Shown here piece after piece: positions 15,197 through 19,066 of a DNA stretch of 19,066 nt. This DNA is from Sporomusaceae bacterium UBA7701 (GTDB lineage Bacteria; Bacillota; Negativicutes; Sporomusales; UBA7701). Made by a program: the position numbers and the translations under genes. The DNA is taken from NCBI GenBank assembly GCA_002482545.1, contig DLGF01000024.1, forward strand, positions 325,259 to 344,324, read 5' to 3'. The number at the start of each line of letters is the position of its first letter. The stretch's first letter is position 1. The notes beneath the pieces were generated by a model. The model saw only the letters and a list, made by a program, of their open reading frames with translations, did not search any database and was not told the origin of the DNA.

Positions 15197-15510
15197 GTAA
15201 AAAAAAATTCCTTCCAGATTCCGTAAAAAAATATCGGGGCCAATACCGCCCCTTGTCGCTGGCGGGCGACGACGGCAGGCTCTGTCTTTAGCCTGCACTT
15301 TCAACAGCCGCAGACTGTTTAACGTCACCAGAATCGACGCCCCCATGTCGGCCAGGATGGCCAGCCAGCCGGAAAATACCGCCAGCACGGCGACGGCTTT
15401 TATGAACAGCGAAAACCGATGTTTTGCCGGATGGATGGCGAGCGCTGACGGCTAAGCCGGATCGTAAAAGGAAGCTTGCTCAAATCGTTCCCCATCAGGG
15501 CAATATCCGC
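15191..15510 (-). pseudogene. C-terminal remnant of a CadA/ZntA-type metal P-type ATPase
   Basis: Reading from 15510 downward, the frame gives ADIALMGNDLSKLPFTIRLS and then RQNIG. After a one-base loss in the A-run at 15412-15415 (+) the next frame gives FSLFIKAVAVLAVFSG, WLAILADMGASILVTLN and SLRLLK. These are the last ~85 residues of a heavy-metal P1B ATPase (end of the P domain, then the last two helices). The N-terminal ~600 residues, including the DKTGT phosphorylation site, are absent. The tail after SLRLLK is also abnormal. It follows the ArsR/CadC gene on the same strand, the normal cadC-cadA order, so this is a destroyed efflux operon. Confidence 0.88.
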
Positions 15511-15586
15511 CCTCCACCTGAAAAACGGCCTTACTTGTCGCTTTTCTTCCTTCGGCTACTGTCGTCAACCGGACATACTTCCAGCC

Positions 15587-15955
15587 TTATTTCTGCCGAA
15601 CGTGGTCAACTCCGTACTGGAGCAAGGTGGCAACATTATGGTCATTCAAGGAATAGCAAGCCATCGTGCCTTCCTTGCGGTATTTGACCAGCCGGGCGCT
15701 GCGCAGCAAGCGAAGCTGATGGGAGACCGCCGACTGCCCCATTTGCACTACGGCGGCGATATCACAGACACATAGCTCCCGCTTGGACAACGCCTGCAGG
15801 ATTTTAAACCGAGTTATGTCCCCCAGCAACCGGAACATATCGGTTACCTGCTGCGCCAGGGCCTCCGGCACCATATCGGCCCTAGCCAAGCATATCGCCT
15901 GGGGATGCTCACACAATTCCTCACATACATCGTAGGTACAGTCGCATCTTTTCAT
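15587..15955 (-). CDS. cadC: ArsR/SmtB-family metal sensor, CadC-like
   Basis: 122 residues from the ATG at 15955, 6 bases after AGGTGG; a longer GTG frame to 15973 passes through that site. The N-terminal arm is Cys-rich (Cys4, 6, 11, 15, 22). Helix 3 carries ELCVCDI (Cys62, Cys64), the alpha3N site used by CadC for Cd, Pb or Zn. The recognition helix is QSAVSHQLRLL. By my alignment from memory to CzrA, the alpha5 zinc site is spoiled (His86 equivalent is Asn, His100 equivalent is Gln), so sensing should rely on the Cys site. It binds upstream operators and releases DNA on metal binding. Its normal target, the ATPase gene downstream, is now a fragment. Confidence 0.9.
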   Translation of the reverse strand: MKRCDCTYDVCEELCEHPQAICLARADMVPEALAQQVTDMFRLLGDITRFKILQALSKRELCVCDIAAVVQMGQSAVSHQLRLLRSARLVKYRKEGTMACYSLNDHNVATLLQYGVDHVRQK

Positions 15956-15963
15956 CACACACC

Positions 15964-15991
15964 ACCTAAGCACATGAATATGTATTTAGGT
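15964..15991. promoter_or_regulatory. ArsR/SmtB-type operator at the cadC-like gene
   Basis: Imperfect inverted repeat: ACCTAAGCACAT (15964-15975), spacer GAAT, ATGTATTTAGGT (15980-15991), 10 of 12 positions paired. It contains TGAA-N6-TTTA (15975-15988), close to the SmtB/CzrA 12-2-12 core TGAA-N6-TTCA. It lies just downstream of the -10 and covers the ribosome binding site, so the regulator probably represses itself. Confidence 0.75.
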
Positions 15992-15993
15992 AA

Positions 15994-16022
15994 AATATAG
16001 CTTTTCTGACTGTTAGTGTCAA
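15994..16022 (-). promoter_or_regulatory. Promoter of the cadC-like gene
   Basis: On the minus strand, TTGACA (16017-16022), a 17-base spacer and TATATT (15994-15999): a near-consensus sigma-A promoter whose start site falls inside the operator at 15964-15991. Confidence 0.85.
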
Positions 16023-16130
16023 GAAAATGCCAGGTGGCTGACGAGAAATGCGCTGCCTGCAGGAAGCAAGCTGATCGATCCCGGCTTGCCCTGTACGGCT
16101 TACATACCTGGAGACACCTTGAAATATCCA

Positions 16131-16154
16131 ATATATGAATATATTTTCATATAT
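16131..16154. promoter_or_regulatory. Second ArsR/SmtB-type operator
   Basis: ATATATGAA (16131-16139), TATATT, TTCATATAT (16146-16154): a perfect 9-bp inverted repeat containing the exact TGAA-N6-TTCA core of SmtB-family operators (16136-16149). It sits just downstream of the minus-strand -10 at 16157-16162 and in the -35 region of a plus-strand extended -10. Confidence 0.75.
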
Positions 16155-16156
16155 AC

Positions 16157-16185
16157 AATATACTCCCTGCTATAATGGTTGTCAA
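16157..16185 (-). promoter_or_regulatory. Second minus-strand promoter upstream of the cadC-like gene
   Basis: TTGACA (16180-16185), a 17-base spacer and TATATT (16157-16162), followed at once by the TGAA-N6-TTCA operator. The layout copies that of the cadC promoter 160 bases downstream. No gene lies between the two promoters. Confidence 0.75.
16168..16176 (+). promoter_or_regulatory. Extended -10 promoter element (plus strand)
   Basis: TGCTATAAT is a perfect extended -10 (TG-N-TATAAT) with no good -35; the ArsR-type operator occupies that place. It could drive the small gene at 16371-16616 under metal control, through a leader of about 190 bases. Confidence 0.45.
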
Positions 16186-16370
16186 GAAAATATATTGACC
16201 GTCGAGATCAATTAATACAGCCCCGGCTGCTTGCCTAATAAGAAAGAGATGCCGGGATTTGTAAATTTAAAAAGCATCGATTCGGTTATCCTGCAACGAC
16301 CTGGATATTACATAAACCGCTCACTTGTCAGCCATACTATTGACTGTATCTATTGGGGAGGTGCTCCTTT

Positions 16371-16616
16371 ATGCTGTACTGGAGTTCGAGAATACTGCAA
16401 CGTATGTCTCCGCTGGGGTGGCTAGCCGGAGGCGTCGTGTTGGCCTTGTCATTTCCAGCAGTTAGAAAACGACTTAGATCAGCGGTCGTCACCGCAACCG
16501 CCGGTGTCATGTCGGCGACGGATCCTGTCAAAGGAACGGATATCTGTACCCAAGACGAAATGGGCAGCCAGATCCAGGATACTCAAAATATGGAAGCCGA
16601 TTTAGAAAAACGGTGA
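16371..16616 (+). CDS. Small single-pass membrane protein, unknown
   Basis: 81 residues from the ATG at 16371, preceded by GGGGAGGTG at good spacing; a GTG at 16353 would precede that site. One helix (about residues 13-31, SPLGWLAGGVVLALSFP) is followed by a basic stretch (VRKRLRSAV) and an acidic, Gln-rich cytoplasmic tail (TQDEMGSQIQD...EADLEKR). This layout recalls small YtxH-like or metal-ATPase-associated membrane proteins, but I cannot assign a family. It is divergent from the cadC remnant operon and may share its operator at 16131-16154. Confidence 0.6.
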   Translation: MLYWSSRILQRMSPLGWLAGGVVLALSFPAVRKRLRSAVVTATAGVMSATDPVKGTDICTQDEMGSQIQDTQNMEADLEKR

Positions 16617-16717
16617 CAGTGAAATCGTATTATCTTCCATTGCCGAACCACTTTGGTTAATTAACGAAAGGTTGGGCAGCGAATTATTAACCTTCTGTTA
16701 AAAATCATCATTATCGA

Positions 16718-16746
16718 TTGACGCTGCAAAGGCGAACTATTATATT
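16718..16746 (+). promoter_or_regulatory. Promoter of the riboswitch operon
   Basis: TTGACG (16718-16723), a 17-base spacer and TATATT (16741-16746). The expected start, about 16753, is exactly where the riboswitch fold begins. Confidence 0.85.
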
Positions 16747-16753
16747 AGAAGCG

Positions 16754-16860
16754 AGCATAACAAGCACATATTGGCAAACTTGTCGAAAGACAAGGACGCA
16801 AAGCCATGGGTCTAACGACATTATGTCCAAGATTGCCAGGTTGCCGTTTTAGGTTCTGCT
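16754..16860 (+). ncRNA. Cyclic di-GMP-I riboswitch (GEMM)
   Basis: The conserved GEMM-I elements appear in order: GCACA (16764-16768), GGCAAAC (16773-16779), a GAAA tetraloop hairpin (ACTTGTCGAAAGACAAG), GGACGCAAAGCCA (16795-16807), the tetraloop-receptor segment GGTCTAA, and CCAGGTTGCC near 16837-16845. The base matching G20 of Vc2 is G in GGCAAA, as expected for c-di-GMP rather than cGAMP sensing. An outer helix can form between AGCATAAC (16754-16761) and GTTCTGCT (16853-16860) with one mismatch. A terminator follows 12 bases later. Confidence 0.93.
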
Positions 16861-16871
16861 AAAATGTATAC

Positions 16872-16898
16872 AGACCAGGCGAAAGCGTGGTCTTTTTT
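16872..16898 (+). terminator. Riboswitch expression-platform terminator
   Basis: AGACCAGGC-GAAA-GCGTGGTCT (one internal mismatch) followed by a run of T. It stands between the aptamer and the first gene, so c-di-GMP should control read-through. The 5' arm AGACC could pair with GGTCT in the aptamer when ligand is absent. That would make ligand switch the operon off, but this reading is weak. Confidence 0.85.
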
Positions 16899-16925
16899 AT
16901 AGATTATGTTGAGGAGAGAAGCAAA

Positions 16926-17087
16926 ATGTGTAAAGACGACGTCGCCAAGCTTGTTCAGTCATATTTCCCTTCTGCAGACGAAGCTGTCATCCAGGAGCTG
17001 GCTGAGGATATCATAGTCAGCTTCCGGAAATATTCCACATGTATGCCGCCGGAAGTAATGGTATCTCCAAATAGCAATGCCGCTTGA
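16926..17087 (+). CDS. 53-aa hypothetical protein under c-di-GMP riboswitch
   Basis: The start is the ATG at 16926, after GAGGAGAG; the longer frame from 16887 begins inside the terminator and is not plausible. The product starts MCKDDVAKLVQSYFPSADEA, is mostly helical and acidic, has no membrane segment, and has two Cys (Cys2 and one in KYSTCMPP). No family is recognised. As first gene behind the riboswitch it should be co-regulated with the YvyF-like gene 58 bases downstream. Confidence 0.65.
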   Translation: MCKDDVAKLVQSYFPSADEAVIQELAEDIIVSFRKYSTCMPPEVMVSPNSNAA

Positions 17088-17145
17088 AGGATAGAATGGA
17101 CGCAGGCTTAAACCAGAATGATAATGGCATTGGAGGTAGAGACCT

Positions 17146-17574
17146 ATGGGTATTATAAATTGCGTGGAATGCGGTCAAGTATGTATGGCGACCCCCAGCA
17201 AACGATGCCCCGGTTGCCGGCAAATAATAGTGCAGCACGAGGAAAAAGTTTTGGAATACCTGGAGCATCAGCCAAATTCCACATTGGACGCCATCCATGC
17301 GGCGACTGACGCTCCACGCCACATCATTATGCAGATGATCAAGGCGGGACGGCTTGAGCCGTATTTGGTAGCCTATCCTTGCGAAGGTTGCCGGCATCTT
17401 ATTACCCGGGGCCGTTTATGCGCCAGATGCGCTGAAAATCTCACCAGCCCGGCCCCCGCTGCAAGAGCGCCCATCGATCCCCGAGCAAATATGTCCCGAG
17501 TCCCGTATCGCGAAGCAACCGGCGCCAGTCTTCCGCCCCTCACACCGCGCTCGCCGACAAAGGAACTGAAGTAA
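17146..17574 (+). CDS. yvyF: YvyF-like zinc-ribbon protein (flagellar-operon family)
   Basis: 142 residues. An N-terminal zinc ribbon (CVECGQVC...RCPGC, residues about 5-25) leads to a small helical MerR-like domain (KVLEYLEHQPNSTLDAIHAA, then MQMIKAGRLEPYL). A second ribbon follows (PCEGC...GRLCARC, about 84-104), and the tail is Pro/Arg-rich and probably disordered. The order and motifs match YvyF (TIGR03826), normally found in the late flagellar operon with flgM and flgN. Here no flagellar gene is nearby; the gene stands behind a c-di-GMP riboswitch between two tiny genes. The start is ATG 17146 after TTGGAGG. The stop overlaps the next ATG by one base (TAATG). Confidence 0.82.
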   Translation: MGIINCVECGQVCMATPSKRCPGCRQIIVQHEEKVLEYLEHQPNSTLDAIHAATDAPRHIIMQMIKAGRLEPYLVAYPCEGCRHLITRGRLCARCAENLTSPAPAARAPIDPRANMSRVPYREATGASLPPLTPRSPTKELK

Positions 17575-17738
17575 TGCTGACGTTGAATAATCAGTTGATC
17601 CAGCGGTATTTATTCAGATTAAACTATCGCCGCAAACTTCAAAGATTGGATAATGCCCGGATCGATTTCGAAGCGGTTGTGGTTGTTACCGCCCTGGCGA
17701 TATTCATTATCATGGCTGCGCTGATCCTTGCGGTGTAA
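17574..17738 (+). CDS. 54-aa single-pass membrane protein
   Basis: The start ATG (17574-17576) overlaps the stop of the YvyF-like gene as TAATG, so translation is coupled. The N-terminal half is basic (LFRLNYRRKLQRLDNAR), then comes one long hydrophobic helix (AVVVVTALAIFIIMAALI) up to the C-terminus. This gives a cytoplasmic basic head with a C-terminal anchor. No family is recognised. It is the last gene before the strong terminator. AGGA lies about 10 bases upstream of the start. Confidence 0.7.
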   Translation: MLTLNNQLIQRYLFRLNYRRKLQRLDNARIDFEAVVVVTALAIFIIMAALILAV

Positions 17739-17786
17739 CTAACAAAGCAGATCATGGTGAAACCGATAACAAATGACTCAAAGTCC

Positions 17787-17845
17787 GAGGGGAATAACTG
17801 GGCCACCCGTCCAGCGGGTGTCCCAGTTATTCCCCGGCTTTTTTT
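17787..17845 (+). terminator. Strong intrinsic terminator of the riboswitch operon
   Basis: GGGGAATAACTGGG (17789-17802) pairs perfectly with 17822-17835. A further CACCCG/CGGGTG stem (17804-17809 with 17815-17820) and a run of T (17838-17845) complete it. This is about 20 paired bases in all. Confidence 0.93.
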
Positions 17846-18185
17846 CAGTTCCTGTGATGAACGCAAATACCAGCCATAACCTCTGCTCTGATTCTTATCG
17901 TTCATATCAAAAAAACAGCATTTCTACGCCACGTCCTCTTGTAGTATACAAAAACTGTCTTATGAATAAAAGCACCTTTGCCAAACCTTAATTAAAGATA
18001 ACAATCACGGAAACGACCTCCGCCGGCCTGTAAAAAAACGCCTTATCCCGCACTCAGGCTGTGCCGGATTCATTCAGAACTGAGGCCAAATATTATTTCA
18101 ACGTTTTATCTTGCCAGGATAAGGCTAAGCTCAGAATGGACTATTTCAGCACTCGTTTGGACATCACGATCCCCATTTCTACATA
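17846..18185. other. Gene-free stretch before the tRNA cluster
   Basis: About 340 bases between the riboswitch-operon terminator and the tRNA-operon terminator. Open frames here lack ribosome binding sites. I see no RNA, repeat or promoter I can support. Confidence 0.5.
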
Positions 18186-18220
18186 AAGAAAAAACTGCAA
18201 AGGCCGAAAACCCTTGCAGT
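18186..18220 (-). terminator. Terminator of the tRNA operon
   Basis: On the minus strand, ACTGCAAGG pairs with CCTTTGCAGT (one bulged base), followed by TTTTTTCTT. It begins 13 bases after the tRNA-Arg CCA end. Confidence 0.85.
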
Positions 18221-18233
18221 TTCTATGTTCTTA

Positions 18234-18310
18234 TGGCGACCCCGGCAGGATTCGAACCTGCGGCCTTTTGATTCGTAGTCAAACGCTCTATCCAGCTGAG
18301 CTACGGAGTC
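18234..18310 (-). tRNA. tRNA-Arg (anticodon ACG)
   Basis: 77 bases including encoded CCA. The acceptor stem GACTCCG/CGGGGTC pairs fully with one G-T, the anticodon stem TTTGA/TCAAA holds loop CTACGAA (ACG), and the T-loop is GGTTCGAATCC. Last gene of the tRNA operon. Confidence 0.97.
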
Positions 18311-18526
18311 ATGTGGAAAGTATATTTGAACAATCTTCCTCAAGAACCGTTGGCCGGTGCCGCCCTTCCCACCTTTCGACGGAAACGGGAAGTTTTCTGC
18401 CGCCTGTTACAGCAGTAGCCGGCCATGTCTCAGTATAAACCATACCGCGATATCTTGTTCTCAACGAAGATTGGACTTGTAAGCTTTCACAATCCTGTTA
18501 CGCAAGATTTCGTCAGTCGCAGACCA

Positions 18527-18612
18527 TGGTGGAGGGAGGTGGATTCGAACCACCGAAGGCGATAGCCGGCAGATTTACAGTCTGCTCCCTTTAGCCACTC
18601 GGGAATCCCTCC
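18527..18612 (-). tRNA. tRNA-Tyr (anticodon GTA)
   Basis: 86 bases with a long variable arm. The acceptor GGAGGGA/TCCCTCC is followed by A and CCA. The anticodon stem GCAGA/TCTGC has loop CTGTAAA (GTA). A 216-base gap separates it from tRNA-Arg; I see no gene there and only weak promoter-like boxes. Confidence 0.97.
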
Positions 18613-18619
18613 GGATGAA

Positions 18620-18696
18620 TGGCGACCCCGAACGGATTTGAACCGTCGATCTCCGCCGTGACAGGGCGGCATGTTAGACCACTACACCACGGGGCC
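18620..18696 (-). tRNA. tRNA-Asp (anticodon GTC)
   Basis: 77 bases with CCA. The acceptor GGCCCCG/CGGGGTC pairs with one G-T. The anticodon loop CTGTCAC in stem CCGCC/GGCGG gives GTC. Confidence 0.97.
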
Positions 18697-18737
18697 GCGT
18701 GTGATATGGAAGCACCATTGCTATGATGTTGGAAGTT

Positions 18738-18812
18738 TGGTGACCCGTAGGGGACTCGAACCCCTGTTCCCGCCGTGAAAGGGCGGTGTCTTAACCGCTT
18801 GACCAACGGGCC
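18738..18812 (-). tRNA. tRNA-Glu (anticodon TTC)
   Basis: 75 bases with CCA. The acceptor is GGCCCGT/ACGGGTC. The anticodon stem CCGCC/GGCGG has loop CTTTCAC (TTC). Confidence 0.97.
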
Positions 18813-18816
18813 ATAA

Positions 18817-18892
18817 TGGTGACCCACGATGGACTCGAACCATCGACACCCTGATTAAAAGTCAGGTGCTCTACCAACTGAGCTAGTGGGTC
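18817..18892 (-). tRNA. tRNA-Lys (anticodon TTT)
   Basis: 76 bases with CCA. The acceptor is GACCCAC/GTGGGTC. The anticodon stem CCTGA/TCAGG has loop CTTTTAA (TTT). Confidence 0.97.
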
Positions 18893-18895
18893 ATA

Positions 18896-18971
18896 TGGCA
18901 GGGGCGGCTGGACTCGAACCAACGCATGACGGAGTCAAAGTCCGTTGCCTTACCGACTTGGCTACGCCCCT
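18896..18971 (-). tRNA. tRNA-Gln (anticodon TTG)
   Basis: 76 bases with CCA. The acceptor is AGGGGCG/CGCCCCT. The anticodon stem ACGGA/TCCGT has loop CTTTGAC (TTG). Confidence 0.97.
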
Positions 18972-18989
18972 AGTTATTGAATTGAAATA

Positions 18990-19066
18990 TGGGGTGACTG
19001 GAGGGACTCGAACCCTCGAGTAACGGAGCCACAATCCGCCGTGTTGACCACTTCACCACAGCCACC
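18990..19066 (-). tRNA. tRNA-His (anticodon GTG)
   Basis: 77 bases including CCA and the extra G at position -1 (19066), which pairs with discriminator C. The acceptor is GTGGCTG/CAGTCAC. The anticodon loop TTGTGGC gives GTG. The gene ends exactly at the window edge; more tRNAs may lie upstream beyond it. Confidence 0.95.

Larger units (their letters stand above)
16023..16370. other. Gene-free stretch with divergent promoter elements
   Basis: About 350 bases hold no convincing gene. They contain a second ArsR-type operator (16131-16154), a second minus-strand promoter (16157-16185) and an extended -10 on the plus strand (16168-16176). A short GC hairpin, CCCGGC...GCCGGG (about 16219-16256), follows. 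The 64-codon plus frame from 16231 has no ribosome binding site and looks random. Confidence 0.5.

Noticed and set aside
18214..18438. 74-codon frame over the tRNA-Arg gene (GDPGRIRTCGLLIRSQTLYP...)
   Set aside because: A familiar false protein made by translating the reverse of a tRNA gene.
18487..18827. Minus-strand frames over the Tyr, Asp and Glu tRNA genes
   Set aside because: They translate tRNA genes; no protein is encoded.
1..19066. CRISPR arrays, insertion sequences, phage or integrase genes, rRNA
   Set aside because: I found no spaced direct repeats, transposase motifs, integrase genes or rRNA stretches in the window.

Overview
The window looks like a piece of a Bacillota chromosome of moderate to high GC. 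Strong AGGAGG-type ribosome binding sites, sigma-A promoters (TTGACA-17-TATATT), U-tract terminators, CCA-encoding tRNA genes and a Firmicutes-type YvyF homologue all fit. A Negativicutes or Sporomusaceae-like or clostridial host is my guess, not something the sequence proves.

Layout. (1) 22-240 (-): a small unknown gene. (2) 629-5454 (+): a textbook promoter sits on a perfect 18-bp inverted repeat (651-688), with a related operator at 955-974. A 420-nt leader follows, then a heterodimeric multidrug-type ABC exporter (1084-2811 and 2808-4643), a terminator, and a TetR regulator (4828-5454). (3) 5677-5716: bidirectional terminator. (4) 15117 down to 5799 (-): an eleven-gene iron-uptake operon behind a near-consensus Fur box. 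Its order is FTR1 permease, P19-like metal-binding lipoprotein, Cys-rich DUF2318 membrane protein, two FtsX/MacB-type permeases, an ATPase, a small Met/His-bearing membrane protein, a DUF4418 membrane protein, a third FtsX-type permease, a second ATPase and an FMN-binding lipoprotein. (5) 15191-15955 (-): a broken C-terminal remnant of a CadA/ZntA-type metal ATPase behind an intact CadC-like ArsR regulator. Two similar promoter/operator units lie upstream, one of which transcribes no visible gene. (6) 16371-16616 (+): a small membrane protein of unknown role. (7) 16718-17845 (+): a promoter, a c-di-GMP-I riboswitch, an intrinsic terminator, three small genes (53 aa, a YvyF-like zinc-ribbon protein, a 54-aa single-pass membrane protein) and a very strong terminator. 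(8) 18186-19066 (-): seven tRNA genes, transcribed His-Gln-Lys-Glu-Asp-Tyr-Arg, with a terminator.

How it works together. The iron operon resembles the FTR1-P19 systems known from Campylobacter and other bacteria. Here it has a second ABC module and ends in a flavin lipoprotein, where an external electron donor would be expected; I see no thioredoxin-like gene. The most novel-looking pieces are this extended iron operon and the c-di-GMP-switched mini-operon, in which a normally flagellar gene stands with two unknown small proteins.
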